DNA of 64,000 nucleotides from Arthrobacter sp. Alg241-R88 (GTDB lineage Bacteria; Actinomycetota; Actinomycetes; Actinomycetales; Micrococcaceae). This document shows positions 43,757-54,277 of the stretch, in pieces. Where the stretch lies: assembly GCF_900537115.1 (NCBI RefSeq), contig NZ_UNRG01000001.1:125121-189120 (forward strand), written 5' to 3'. How positions within the stretch are numbered: position 1 is the stretch's first letter; every line of letters begins with the position of its first letter. The notes under the pieces are model-generated. The model saw only the letters and a program-made list of their open reading frames with translations, had not been told where the DNA came from and did no database searches. The position numbers and the translations under genes were made by a program.

Positions 43757-45454
43757 TTAGTCCTCAGCACACGGGATCATGAAGGTTGCGGTGGTACCCG
43801 TGCCCGGGGTGCTGGCAAGGCTGATTGACCCGCCGTGGGCTTCAATGATCGTTTTGCTGACCGGCAAGCCCAGGCCGGCGCCCGGGATGGCGGTTTCACG
43901 GGACCGCGCCGATCGGAAGAACTTCGTGAACGCCTGCTCCTGCTCTTCCGCGCTCATGCCCACGCCGGTATCCGTAATCGAACAGACAAGCTCTTGCCCG
44001 TTCCTCCGCGCCAGCACAGTGATCCGTCCGGCCGCCTTCGAATACTTGATGGCGTTGGAGAGGAGGTTGCCGAGCACCTGGCGGATCCGGCCCGGGTCAA
44101 CACGGACGGGCAGGGGCTGCTCGACGTCGAGGACCAGTTCGAGGCCGTTCATGGCTGCCTTGGGAATGGTCGCATCAACCACTTCCGTCACCAGCTTGGC
44201 CAGGTCCGTGTCCTCCAGGGACAGCTCCACGCGCTCCGACGCGACGGCGATGAGGTCGTTGACTAGGCCCAGCAGGTGTTGGGCATTCCGGTGCACCACC
44301 AGGAGCTCAGGCTGGATCTCCTCGTGGCCTGGCTCGTCCAGTACCAGCTCAAGGTAGCCGAGGATCGATGTCAGCGGTGTCCGCAGCTCGTGGGAAACGG
44401 TGGCAACAAAGTTGTCCTTGGCTGCCAGCGCGCTGATCAAGCGCGTCACGTCCACGAATGTCAGGACCGAACCGCCGTCCTTCCCTTGGCTCGCAGGGAT
44501 GCCGTGGGCGCCCACGGAATAGGCACGTTGCCGGGCCTGGTCGTCGGGGTCGCCGGTCCAATACAGCTCATCGGAAATGGTGGAGCCGCTGATGGCACGC
44601 GATACCGGCGACAGGTCCGGGGGCACCGGAGAGGACCGGTCTGCCAGGAAAAGCCCGCCATGGCCGGCCGCTTCAGTAAGGGCGGCCAGCGCGGGATCGG
44701 CCTGCATCGCCTTATTCGTCAGGACGGTCCTGCCCTCAGCATCCACCACCCAGACTCCTATTCCTACTGCTGCCAGCACTGCGTCCAGAAGGCGCTGGCG
44801 GCGCACGTTCTCCGCGAGCGTCTGTGCCAGTTCATGTTCGCTGTGCAGAAGCCTCTCGCGTTGCCGCAAAACGATGCCGGCAACCGCATACGCTGTAACG
44901 GCGATTGCTGACATCACCAGGGGCAGGAATATTGTCCTGATCATTGCCCCCGGAGCCTGAGCCGAGACGGCGACGGCAGTGGGGACCACGGTGCTGAGCA
45001 CCACCCCAAGGATGGCAAGGAAAAGCATGTACCGGCGGCGGCGCACCGACAGCCAAATGACGGGAAACACCAGCAACAGGCTGAGGACGTTGAAGGCCGG
45101 CCCACCGGCCTCCCTGGTAAATCCAACGGCGATGCAGTCCAGGACGGGAATGGCTGCAGACGCACCTGCCGGCAGCCTCTCCCACGGAACGGCGAGGCAG
45201 GCGGCGAAGATCGCCGCGTGGGCGAGCAGCGCCACGCGGAACATATCGCTTGCCAGGCTCGCCGGGCTGAACGCTGCCGCAGCCGCCACCACGAGGCAAA
45301 CGGTGATGGTGAGGGGCAACTGGGCCAGTGCAACCCGCCCCCGGACCCCAAGCCTTCCGTATAGCGCATCGACGCGGTCTGCAAGGGGGCCGTTGATGGC
45401 CAGTTCTCCGGCACTGCCAAGCGCAGCCCTGTCCGGTTCTTGACGTTGCTTCAC
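43757..45454 (-). CDS. orphan sensor histidine kinase
   Basis: This protein has about 565 residues. The N-terminal 190 hold five to six membrane helices without a large extracellular loop, then a PAS-like segment (about 210-325), the HisKA helix with the phosphorylated His in FVATVSHELRTPLTS, and an HATPase domain with N-box LSNAIKYSKAAG and G boxes DTGVGMS and GAGLGLPVSK. It should autophosphorylate in response to a membrane or intracellular signal. No response regulator gene is adjacent, so its partner is unknown. GTG 45454 follows a GGGGGG stretch; TTG 45457 is possible. Confidence 0.93.
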   Translation of the reverse strand: MKQRQEPDRAALGSAGELAINGPLADRVDALYGRLGVRGRVALAQLPLTITVCLVVAAAAAFSPASLASDMFRVALLAHAAIFAACLAVPWERLPAGASAAIPVLDCIAVGFTREAGGPAFNVLSLLLVFPVIWLSVRRRRYMLFLAILGVVLSTVVPTAVAVSAQAPGAMIRTIFLPLVMSAIAVTAYAVAGIVLRQRERLLHSEHELAQTLAENVRRQRLLDAVLAAVGIGVWVVDAEGRTVLTNKAMQADPALAALTEAAGHGGLFLADRSSPVPPDLSPVSRAISGSTISDELYWTGDPDDQARQRAYSVGAHGIPASQGKDGGSVLTFVDVTRLISALAAKDNFVATVSHELRTPLTSILGYLELVLDEPGHEEIQPELLVVHRNAQHLLGLVNDLIAVASERVELSLEDTDLAKLVTEVVDATIPKAAMNGLELVLDVEQPLPVRVDPGRIRQVLGNLLSNAIKYSKAAGRITVLARRNGQELVCSITDTGVGMSAEEQEQAFTKFFRSARSRETAIPGAGLGLPVSKTIIEAHGGSISLASTPGTGTTATFMIPCAED

Positions 45455-45578
45455 CAATCTGGCCCCCCAGCGCAGAAATAATAACCCTCCGGCTGCCTGA
45501 AAGTAGCTTCAGAGTACCGGTGAAAGCAAGGTATCGCTGGTGTTTCCCACCCGCAAGCTCTACCCATGCTGCATGCCC

Positions 45579-46952
45579 TTATCCAATCAGCAGGCTTAGG
45601 GCTTCCGTCAAGTGCTCCACTTCACGCACCGAGAAACCGGCCGGAACCGGCCCCGGCCCCGTATGGCTTGCCGGAACCACCGCGTGGGTGAATCCCAGCC
45701 GGTGGGCTTCCTGGATGCGCTGGTTGATGCCGGGGACAGGGCGGACCTCGCCGGCCAGGCCCACCTCGCCGAAGGCAACCAGCCGGATGGGCAACGGCTT
45801 GCGGGCCTTTGCCGAGGCCACGGCAAGGGCAACAGCGAGGTCCGTGGCGGGTTCGCTCAGCTTTACCCCGCCCACCGTGGCCACGTAGGAATCATCCTTA
45901 TGCAGCAAGGTACCCGCACGTTGCTGCAGCACGGCCAGCAGCATGGAAACCCGGGAACTGTCGAGGCCGCTGGTGGCCCGCCGCGGCTGGGAGTTGGGAC
46001 TCTCGGCGAGCAGGGACTGCACCTCCGCCAGGAGCGGACGCCGTCCTTCCATGGTTACGGTGATGCACGTGCCCGACACAGGATCCTTTGTGCGGCTGAC
46101 AAAGAGCCCGCTGGGATCGGCGAGCCCTTCGATGCCGTTTTCGTTCAGGTCGAAGCAGCCCACATCGTCGGTGGGCCCGTAGCGGTTCTTGACCGCTCGG
46201 AGCAGCCGGAGCCGGGAATGGCGTTCACCCTCAAACTGGCACACCACGTCCACCAGGTGCTCCAGGAGCCGCGGACCGGCGATGGAGCCATCCTTGGTCA
46301 CGTGACCCACCAGCAGGGTGGTCATGTTCCGCCTTTTGGCCGCGGCAATGATGGAAGCTGCCACTTCCCGGACCTGCGAAACGCCGCCGGCGCTGCCATC
46401 CACGTCGGCGCTGCTGAGGGTCTGTACCGAGTCCACGATCAGCAGCCGTGGCTCAATCTTCTCCACTTGCCCGAGGGCCTGGCCCAAGTCCGTCTCCGCG
46501 GAGAGGTACAGCGATTCCGCGACGGCGTCGATCCGCTCGGCGCGCAGCTTCACCTGCGCTGCGGACTCCTCGCCGGTCACGTACAACACGTCCTGCGCTG
46601 TCCGGGCAAACTTCGCGGCTACGTCCAGAAGCAGCGTGGACTTGCCCACGCCGGGTTCGCCGGCGAGCAGGATGACGGCACCAGGTACCAGCCCTCCGCC
46701 CAGCACCCGGTCCAGTTCGTCAACGCCCGTTGGCAGGTAGGCGGCAGTGGTGGCGTCTACCTCCGCGATCCGGCGCGCCGGCTCCAGAACGGTGGTGGCC
46801 GCCGTCGTACGCGCCACTGCGGTGCCGGTTTCCTCCACGGTGCCCCACGCCTGGCACTCGCCGCACCGGCCCACCCACTTGACAGTGGTCCAGCCGCATT
46901 CGGCGCACTTGTAGGCGGGCGCCTTGGATGCCCGGGAAGTCTTGGTAGCCAT
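45579..46952 (-). CDS. radA: DNA repair protein RadA
   Basis: From ATG 46952 the protein has 457 residues: zinc finger CAECGWTTVKWVGRCGEC (residues 15-32), RecA-like ATPase with Walker A GEPGVGKSTLL, the RadA-specific KNRYG motif (KNRYGPTDDVG), and a C-terminal Lon-like domain. It drives branch migration in recombinational repair. TAGGGT stands 7 nt before the ATG (leaderless). The frame is open 90 codons further upstream without similarity, so I exclude that part. Confidence 0.96.
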   Translation of the reverse strand: MATKTSRASKAPAYKCAECGWTTVKWVGRCGECQAWGTVEETGTAVARTTAATTVLEPARRIAEVDATTAAYLPTGVDELDRVLGGGLVPGAVILLAGEPGVGKSTLLLDVAAKFARTAQDVLYVTGEESAAQVKLRAERIDAVAESLYLSAETDLGQALGQVEKIEPRLLIVDSVQTLSSADVDGSAGGVSQVREVAASIIAAAKRRNMTTLLVGHVTKDGSIAGPRLLEHLVDVVCQFEGERHSRLRLLRAVKNRYGPTDDVGCFDLNENGIEGLADPSGLFVSRTKDPVSGTCITVTMEGRRPLLAEVQSLLAESPNSQPRRATSGLDSSRVSMLLAVLQQRAGTLLHKDDSYVATVGGVKLSEPATDLAVALAVASAKARKPLPIRLVAFGEVGLAGEVRPVPGINQRIQEAHRLGFTHAVVPASHTGPGPVPAGFSVREVEHLTEALSLLIG

Positions 46953-46998
46953 GCGTTCCACCCTAGTGGCGGGCACTGACATTCCTCCCCACCCGCAC

Positions 46999-47113
46999 CC
47001 TAACCTCGCAAGGCCGCACCGGCTCACTGCCCTCGCAAGCTCGGGCCGGGGCCCTCGCCGGAGCGGCTCCACGGCCAGGGAACCCTGCGCGCGTGGGCCC
47101 GCTCGGCTGGCAC
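46999..47113. repeat. degenerate relative (copy E) of the palindromic repeat family
   Basis: It contains pieces found in the enlarged loop of copy D on the reverse strand: CCCTAACCTCGCAAG, CCTCGCAAGCTCGG and CCAGGGAACCC followed by GCGTGGGCCC, in the same order but with extra sequence between. It fills the gap between radA and the bgl promoter. Confidence 0.55.
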
Positions 47114-47143
47114 CCCGCCCCAGCCCACCCGGCGGGAAAGCAC

Positions 47144-47172
47144 TTGCAGGTGACCTTCGCCACCTGTATAGT
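47144..47172 (+). promoter_or_regulatory. bgl operon promoter
   Basis: TTGCAG (47144-47149) and TATAGT (47167-47172) with 17-bp spacing make one of the best sigma70-type promoters in the window. An inverted repeat CAGGTG (47147-47152) and CACCTG (47161-47166) lies between and over the boxes and could bind a repressor. Confidence 0.8.
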
Positions 47173-47198
47173 CTTCCGTCGAAGGCAATTTCGCCTAC

Positions 47199-47227
47199 AG
47201 GATTGTTACCCGAACGGGGCAAGACCT
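47199..47227 (+). promoter_or_regulatory. ribonucleic antiterminator (RAT) for BglG
   Basis: The 29-nt segment has the RAT features GGATTGTTAC, then CCGAACGGGGCAAGACCT. Its 3' end (47222-47227) is also the 5' arm of the following terminator, the arrangement used by BglG/LicT proteins: RNA binding by the antiterminator blocks the terminator. The matching regulator is encoded at the end of the same operon. Confidence 0.88.
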
Positions 47228-47262
47228 GAGAAGCACACTATGTGCGTCTCGGGTCTTTTTTT
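47222..47262 (+). terminator. leader terminator (attenuator) of the bgl operon
   Basis: AGACCTGAGA (47222-47231) pairs with TCTCGGGTCT (47247-47256) with one G-T wobble, followed by seven T (47256-47262). It overlaps the RAT and precedes bglF, so it stops transcription unless BglG is active. Confidence 0.88.
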
Positions 47263-47291
47263 GTGCCCAAAAATGGACAGAGAGGTCTGAC

Positions 47292-49205
47292 ATGGCAACT
47301 GTGGACTACCGGTCGCTGGCCGGAGACATTCTGCAGGGCGTGGGCGGCGAGAAGAACATCGCCAGCGCCACCCACTGCGCTACCCGGCTTCGGCTTAGGC
47401 TGCGGGACGACGCAAAGGCTGACACCGCAGCCATCGAAAAACTCCCCGGCGTCATCACGGTCATGAAGGCCGGCGGCCAGTACCAGGTGGTCATCGGCAA
47501 CAACGTCCCTACCGTCTACGCCGAACTCGGCAAGATCACCAGGCTCGGCGAAGACGCAGGCACCAACGAGGAACCCGTCGCGCACGGCAACCTCTTCAAC
47601 CGCTTCATCGACCTCATCTCCTCGATTTTCTCCCCGGTCATCTGGCCACTTGCCGCAGCCGGCCTGCTCAAGGCGTTCCTGAGCATGGCAACCCAGTTCG
47701 GCTGGCTGGATCCTGCATCGCAGACAAACGTGATCCTGGCAGCCACCGCGGATGCCCTCTTCTACTTCCTGCCGATCTTCCTGGCCGTCACCGCCGCCAA
47801 GCGGTTCAAGACCAATCAGTTCACGTCCATGGCCATCGCCGGCGCACTCGTCTACCCGAGCATCGTGGCGCTCGCCGGACAACCGGAACCCGTCAACTTC
47901 GCCGGCATCCCGATGGTGATGATGAACTACACCAGCTCCGTGCTGCCCATCATCGTGGCAGTCTGGCTGCAGGGTTACCTGGAGCGCTTCCTCACCCGTG
48001 TGCTGCCGTCCGCCATCCGGAACTTCACCACCCCGCTGCTGACACTGCTGGTCATGGTGCCGCTGGTCCTCCTGACCGTCGGCCCGGTCACCACCTACGC
48101 CGCCCAGGGCCTCTCCACGGCCATCAACGCAGCCTTCACCTTCGCGCCCTGGCTGGCCGGCGGCATCATGGGCGGCTTCTGGCAGGTCTTCGTCCTCTTC
48201 GGCCTGCACTGGGGCCTGGTCCCGGGCATGCTGAACGAGATTGCCACCCAGGGCTACTCCCTCCTGATGGGTCCGCTGCTGGCGGCAGTCCTCGGCCAGG
48301 CCGGCGCAACCCTCGCCGTGATGTTCCGCACCCGCAACAAAGCCCGCCGCACCGTTGCAGGCCCCGCCGCCCTGTCCGGGTTCCTGGCCGGCATCACCGA
48401 ACCCGCCATCTACGGCGTCAACCTGCCCCTGAAGAAGCCTTTCTACTTCGGCATCACCGGCGGTGTTGTGGGTGGTGCCATCGCGGCCGCCGGCGGAAGC
48501 GGTGCCACATCCTTCGTGTTCCCGTCCCTCCTCGGCCTGCCTGCGTTCAGCACCGTTGGCAACTTCGCTCTCCAGCTGCTGGGCACCGGCGCGGCCATCC
48601 TCATCGCCTTCACCCTGACCTTCTTCTTCGGCCCACGCGAGGAGGCAGCAGCGTCCGACGCCGGCACGTCCGTTCCTGAAACTTCTGCGGCTACCCCGGC
48701 AGCAGGGGAGCCCGTCCCGGCTTCCCCGGCACATGCCGCCACCATGTCCGGCACCGTTGACGTCCTGGCCCCCGTCGCGGGGCAGGCCGTAGCGCTCGCC
48801 GATGTCCAGGACAAGGTGTTCGCCTCCGGCGCCATGGGCAAGGGCCTGGGCATCATCCCCGCGGACGGCCATATCTACTCGCCGATATCCGGTTCCATCA
48901 AGGCGGCCATGAAAACCGGCCATGCCTTCGGAATCAAGTCCGAGGACGGCGTGGAAGTCCTGGTGCACATCGGCATCGACACCGTACAGCTCCAGGGCCG
49001 CGGCTTTGAATCCGCCGTAACCCGGGGCCAGCAGGTCCGCGCCGGTGACCTGCTCGCCGTCGTCGACCTGGACGTCGTCACCGAAGCCGGGTACGACACC
49101 ACCACCCTGGTGATGGTCACCAACACCGCCCAGCTCGCCGCTGTGGATCCGGTGGCCGGCGGCACGCTCGCCCAGGGCGACACCGCCATCACCGTCCAGG
49201 TCTGA
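47292..49205 (+). CDS. bglF: beta-glucoside PTS enzyme IIBCA
   Basis: The 637-residue PTS permease has an EIIB domain at 1-85 with the phosphorylated Cys29 (THCATRLRLRL), EIIC from about 105 to 450 (about ten membrane helices, GITEPAIYGVNLPLKKPF), an Ala/Ser/Pro linker, and a C-terminal EIIA domain with active His559 in VLVHIGIDTVQLQG. It imports and phosphorylates aryl-beta-glucosides or cellobiose and, by family, controls BglG through phosphorylation. ATG 47292 follows GAGAGG. It is first in the bglF-bglA-bglG operon. Confidence 0.95.
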   Translation: MATVDYRSLAGDILQGVGGEKNIASATHCATRLRLRLRDDAKADTAAIEKLPGVITVMKAGGQYQVVIGNNVPTVYAELGKITRLGEDAGTNEEPVAHGNLFNRFIDLISSIFSPVIWPLAAAGLLKAFLSMATQFGWLDPASQTNVILAATADALFYFLPIFLAVTAAKRFKTNQFTSMAIAGALVYPSIVALAGQPEPVNFAGIPMVMMNYTSSVLPIIVAVWLQGYLERFLTRVLPSAIRNFTTPLLTLLVMVPLVLLTVGPVTTYAAQGLSTAINAAFTFAPWLAGGIMGGFWQVFVLFGLHWGLVPGMLNEIATQGYSLLMGPLLAAVLGQAGATLAVMFRTRNKARRTVAGPAALSGFLAGITEPAIYGVNLPLKKPFYFGITGGVVGGAIAAAGGSGATSFVFPSLLGLPAFSTVGNFALQLLGTGAAILIAFTLTFFFGPREEAAASDAGTSVPETSAATPAAGEPVPASPAHAATMSGTVDVLAPVAGQAVALADVQDKVFASGAMGKGLGIIPADGHIYSPISGSIKAAMKTGHAFGIKSEDGVEVLVHIGIDTVQLQGRGFESAVTRGQQVRAGDLLAVVDLDVVTEAGYDTTTLVMVTNTAQLAAVDPVAGGTLAQGDTAITVQV

Positions 49206-50666
<1,461 letters not shown>

Positions 50667-50679
50667 CACCTGCACCAGC

Positions 50680-50744
50680 GGAGTTTTTGTCCAGATACGA
50701 CGACCAAAAGAGCCTTAAAGCCTGCGTATCTGGACAAAAACTCC
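50680..50744. repeat. long perfect hairpin, copy 2 of a two-copy element
   Basis: Arms 50680-50699 and 50725-50744 are perfect 20-bp complements with the same GAGTTTTTGTCCAGAT core as the element at 10488-10550; one T-A pair there is C-G here (ATATG/CATAT against ATACG/CGTAT), a compensatory change. It begins 13 nt after the bglA stop and lies before bglG. Confidence 0.85.
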
Positions 50745-50787
50745 CTGGATCCGAACCAGATCCGCTCAACGACGAAAGGAGGACGAC

Positions 50788-51654
50788 GTGGAGGTGTTGC
50801 GCGTTTTCAACAACAACGTCGTCCTCGCCCGCGCCGCCGACAGGGGAGAGGTCATCCTCACCGGCCGCGGCCTCGGCTTCCAGGCCAAACCCGGGCACCA
50901 GGTGGACGAAACAAAAGTGGTAAGGGTCTTCGTCCCCGAGGACGGGCGCAACGCCGACAACTTCGGTGCACTGGTGGCGGCAATTCCACCCGAACACCTG
51001 ACCCTGGCCGACCAGGCGCTGGAAATTGCCCGCAACGGAATGACAGGACCCCTCAACTCCACCACCGTGGTGGCGCTCGCGGACCATTTGAGCTTCGCCA
51101 TTAAGCGGCTGCGCCAGGGGCTGAACATTGAATACCCGCTCCGGGCCGAGGTTGCGCACCTGTATCCGGACGAGCTGCGGATGGGGCAGCAGATCGTTGA
51201 TTTCGTGAACGGCAAGCTCGAGGAACAGCTGCCCCGCGACGAGTCGGTTGCCGTGGCACTCCACCTGGTGAACGCAGGATTCGCCAGCGGCGACCTGTCC
51301 TACACCTACCAAATGACAGGCGTCTTCGCCCAGCTCTTCGAGGTTTTGGAACAGGCCTACGGCCGCGCCTTTGACCGGGAGACAGTCAACGCCGCCCGCT
51401 TCATCACGCATTTGCGGTACTTCTTCGTCCGCGCCCACACCGGCCGGCAGTTGGCGGAAGGAGCAACCGGCCTCGGCTCAGCAATCCGCGAGGCCTACCC
51501 CGAAGCGTTTGGCACGGCACTGAAGCTGCAGGCGGTGCTGGAACTGCGGCTCGGCGAGCCGCTGACGGATGATGAGGTGACCTACCTGACGCTCCACGTC
51601 GCCCGGATGGCGGACGACCTGCGACTCAGCCAAAGCGCCGAAACTGGCAGGTAA
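50788..51654 (+). CDS. bglG: BglG/LicT family transcriptional antiterminator
   Basis: The 288-residue protein has an N-terminal RNA-binding CAT domain (about 1-55; EVLRVFNNNVVLARAADRGE), then PRD1 (about 70-170) and PRD2 (about 175-285), with conserved histidines such as in VALHLVNAGF, HLRYFFVRAHTGR and YLTLHVARMA. It should bind the RAT at 47199-47227 and prevent termination when beta-glucosides are present. GTG 50788 is preceded by AAAGGAGG. It lies 121 bp after bglA, behind the hairpin repeat. Confidence 0.96.
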   Translation: MEVLRVFNNNVVLARAADRGEVILTGRGLGFQAKPGHQVDETKVVRVFVPEDGRNADNFGALVAAIPPEHLTLADQALEIARNGMTGPLNSTTVVALADHLSFAIKRLRQGLNIEYPLRAEVAHLYPDELRMGQQIVDFVNGKLEEQLPRDESVAVALHLVNAGFASGDLSYTYQMTGVFAQLFEVLEQAYGRAFDRETVNAARFITHLRYFFVRAHTGRQLAEGATGLGSAIREAYPEAFGTALKLQAVLELRLGEPLTDDEVTYLTLHVARMADDLRLSQSAETGR

Positions 51655-51686
51655 GGCAACCAGGCTGCGCTGCGGCAACATCTCAA

Positions 51687-52814
51687 CTAGAGCGCAGGCA
51701 GCACATCGCGGGCTTCGCGCGCGTCCATCCCGGTGGCCTCCAGCAGGTCAACCATCAGCGGGCGGTACAGCATCACCACCGTTTCGCCTTCCAGCCGCTG
51801 CACCTCCAGCAGCTTCGGATGCAGGCGCAGGGCGATCTCGCTCAGGTCCCGCCGGGCGGTGCGCAGGTGGGCGCGGCGGACGCCGTCGTGCGTTTCCGCC
51901 AGGCCCAGCGAAAGCTCATCAATCGCGGCAGCGGTCTCCTGCAGTACCTCCGCGATGTTTTCCGTCGCCTCGTCGGAAAGCGCCGCGTGGTTGATGGCGC
52001 TGGTGAGCCGCCGTGCGAAAACCCGGCTGTTCCTTAGCGCCAGGTCAATGAAGTCGAGCGACTGTTTCAGCTGGTCGAGCTCTTCCCGGTGCCGCCTGTA
52101 GGCGGGCGCGAGGGTGGCCACCTCCCCGGACGCGCGGAGGGACTGGCGCATTCCGTCCACCAGCGGCTGGCAGTTCCGCCCCCGGATGAGGGCATGCCAG
52201 GCCTGGGTGGAGTCGCTCTTAACCAGGGCGTCCCCGCACTCGCGCAGCACCTCGGCCAGTTCATGCAGCAGCTTCTGCACGTCCTTGCGCGGCTCCCGGC
52301 GCGGATCCTTGGGGATAAGGATGGTCACCAGCAGCGCGCAGAGGCCGCCGACGACGGCGTCGATACTTCGGGTGAACGGTCCGCCGGCCGGCGCAGGCAG
52401 CAGTACAACCAGCAACGACTGCAGCCCCAGTTGCGTGGTGAAAATTGTGCCGCTGTCCAGGAAGCGGGCCAGCAGGATGGAGAAAAGAAGGACGACGGCG
52501 GCCTGCCAGATCCCGCCGCCAAGCCAGTGCAGGAGCAGATCACCTACGGCGATGCCGATGGTGCAGCCCAGGCCCACCTCCACTACCCGGCGCAGCCGCG
52601 GTTCCCGGGAAAAACCCAGCGCAATCAGGGATGAAGTGGCGGCGAACAAGGGCCCGGAGTGGCCCAGCACATACTCGGCGAATGCATACGCACCCACGGC
52701 ACAGACAGTCATTTGGATTGCAGGAACCAACGAGTTCCGGCTGCGGATGAGCCCGGTGCGGATACGGCCGCGCAGGAACCGCCTGCCTGCTGAAAGTCCT
52801 GCTGCCGAAGCCAT
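51687..52814 (-). CDS. FUSC/aromatic-acid-exporter-like membrane protein
   Basis: From ATG 52814 it has 375 residues. The first 170 hold about six membrane helices (VGAYAFAEYVLGHSGPLFAA, GIAVGDLLLHWLGGGIW); the rest is a soluble helical cytosolic part, the layout of FUSC/ArAE efflux proteins. The substrate is unknown, possibly aromatic acids. TACACT lies 7 nt before the ATG (leaderless). The frame is open another 23 codons upstream. It is convergent with bglG. Confidence 0.82.
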   Translation of the reverse strand: MASAAGLSAGRRFLRGRIRTGLIRSRNSLVPAIQMTVCAVGAYAFAEYVLGHSGPLFAATSSLIALGFSREPRLRRVVEVGLGCTIGIAVGDLLLHWLGGGIWQAAVVLLFSILLARFLDSGTIFTTQLGLQSLLVVLLPAPAGGPFTRSIDAVVGGLCALLVTILIPKDPRREPRKDVQKLLHELAEVLRECGDALVKSDSTQAWHALIRGRNCQPLVDGMRQSLRASGEVATLAPAYRRHREELDQLKQSLDFIDLALRNSRVFARRLTSAINHAALSDEATENIAEVLQETAAAIDELSLGLAETHDGVRRAHLRTARRDLSEIALRLHPKLLEVQRLEGETVVMLYRPLMVDLLEATGMDAREARDVLPAL

Positions 52815-52906
52815 GCGTTCCAGTGTATTTGCTGGACGTCCACTACGGCCGGACATGTGATCTGCGCAATGGGAACCCGGCACTTGTAAGCCATTATCCC
52901 GCCGTC

Positions 52907-52928
52907 GTTAATGTTCCGTTCACTTTGG
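52907..52928 (+). promoter_or_regulatory. Pho-box-like direct repeat upstream of pstS
   Basis: Two adjacent 11-nt units, GTTAATGTTCC and GTTCACTTTGG, match the GTTNA-type direct repeats bound by actinobacterial PhoP. They lie about 120 bp before the pstS start. Phosphate control fits the gene but is not proven. Confidence 0.55.
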
Positions 52929-53046
52929 ACAGCCCATCCCGTTACCTGCGGCCCATACCTTCGATAAAAGTACAGAACGTACGCATCGCGCTGCAGGGTT
53001 CTCCGTCCCTGCCCGCACCTGAATAACCCTGGAAGGGGTACATCTA

Positions 53047-54168
53047 GTGAAGGCACTCCGCTTCGGCCGCCACGCGGCTATCGCTGTTCTCGCAGCCGGC
53101 GCACTCGCGCTCACCTCCTGCGGTTCAGACAACGCCACGGGCACCACCCCCGCCGGCGAACAGACTTCCGGCGGCCCGAAGGTCACCGGCACCCTCACCG
53201 GCATCGGCGCATCCTCCACCGGCGCAGCCATGGACGCCTGGAAAGCCGGTTTCGCTTCCGCAAACCAGGGCGCCACCGTGCAGTACTCCCCGGACGGTTC
53301 CGGCGCAGGCCGCAAGGCCATTATCGACGGCTCCGCTCAGTTCGCCGGTTCGGACGCTTACCTGAAGGACGAAGAGCTCGAAAGCTCCAAGGCAGTGTGC
53401 GGTCCCGACGGCGCCATCAACATCCCCGTCTACATCTCACCGATCGCCGTGGCCTTCAACGTTCCCGGCGTCACCGAGCTGAAGCTGGACGCAGCCACGG
53501 TTGCCAAGATCTTCCGCGGCGAAATCGCCAACTGGAACGATCCCGCCATCGCCGCCCTGAACGAGGGCGTCACCTTGCCGGACCTCAAGGTCACCCCGGT
53601 GAACCGCTCGGACGATTCCGGCACCACCACCAACTTCACCGACTACCTGGCCTCCGCAGCACCTGAGGTCTGGACGGACGCGTCCTCCGGCGTCTGGCCT
53701 GCAAGCCTGCAGGGCGAGAACGCCAAGGGCACCTCCGGTGTGGTCAAGACCGTCACCGACACCCCCGGCGCCGTGACCTACGCGGATGACTCTGCCGTGG
53801 GCGGCAAGCTCGGCACCGCGTCCATCAAGGTGGGCGAGGAATTCGTCAAGATCTCCGCCGGCGCCGCCGCCAAGGCCGTGGAAGCAGGCAACCCCGTCGA
53901 GGGCCGCGCCAGCAACGACGTAGCCATCAAGCTGGACCGCAAGACCACCGAATCCGGCGCCTACCCGGTGGTCCTGGTTTCCTACCACGTGGTCTGCAGC
54001 GCCTACGACAAGCAGGAAACCGTTGACCTGGTCAAGGCCTTCGAGAACTACGTAGTTTCCGAGGAGGGCCAGCAGGCCGCCGCGGATTCCGCGAAGTCCG
54101 CCCCGCTCTCCCCGGCCCTGGCCGAGAAGGCCACCGCGGCCATCGAGTCCATCAAGGTCAAGTCCTAA
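53047..54168 (+). CDS. pstS: phosphate ABC transporter substrate-binding lipoprotein PstS
   Basis: The 373-residue protein has a signal peptide with lipobox LALTSCG (Cys25), then the PstS fold: GIGASSTGAAMDAWKAGF, DGSGAGRKAIIDGSAQFAGSD cut by the loop YSPDGSG, and NRSDDSGTTTNFTDYL, which holds phosphate ligands. It captures inorganic phosphate for PstCAB. GTG 53047 follows GGAAGGGG. A strong stem-loop separates it from pstC. Confidence 0.96.
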   Translation: MKALRFGRHAAIAVLAAGALALTSCGSDNATGTTPAGEQTSGGPKVTGTLTGIGASSTGAAMDAWKAGFASANQGATVQYSPDGSGAGRKAIIDGSAQFAGSDAYLKDEELESSKAVCGPDGAINIPVYISPIAVAFNVPGVTELKLDAATVAKIFRGEIANWNDPAIAALNEGVTLPDLKVTPVNRSDDSGTTTNFTDYLASAAPEVWTDASSGVWPASLQGENAKGTSGVVKTVTDTPGAVTYADDSAVGGKLGTASIKVGEEFVKISAGAAAKAVEAGNPVEGRASNDVAIKLDRKTTESGAYPVVLVSYHVVCSAYDKQETVDLVKAFENYVVSEEGQQAAADSAKSAPLSPALAEKATAAIESIKVKS

Positions 54169-54186
54169 TTACCGCTCTGAATCCGG

Positions 54187-54219
54187 GTTCCCCGCCTGCC
54201 GACAGGCAGTGCGGGGAAC
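54187..54219 (+). promoter_or_regulatory. intercistronic stem-loop between pstS and pstC
   Basis: GTTCCCCGC+CTGCC (54187-54200) pairs with GGCAG and GCGGGGAAC (54205-54219) with one bulged T, a 14-bp stem with a 4-nt loop. There is no T-tract. It probably stabilises the pstS message or attenuates, giving more PstS than PstCAB. Confidence 0.75.
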
Positions 54220-54277
54220 TTGGCTTTGAAAGCCACCCTTTCCAGTTCCAGTACCACCACGATCGAAGGGCCGTCGA

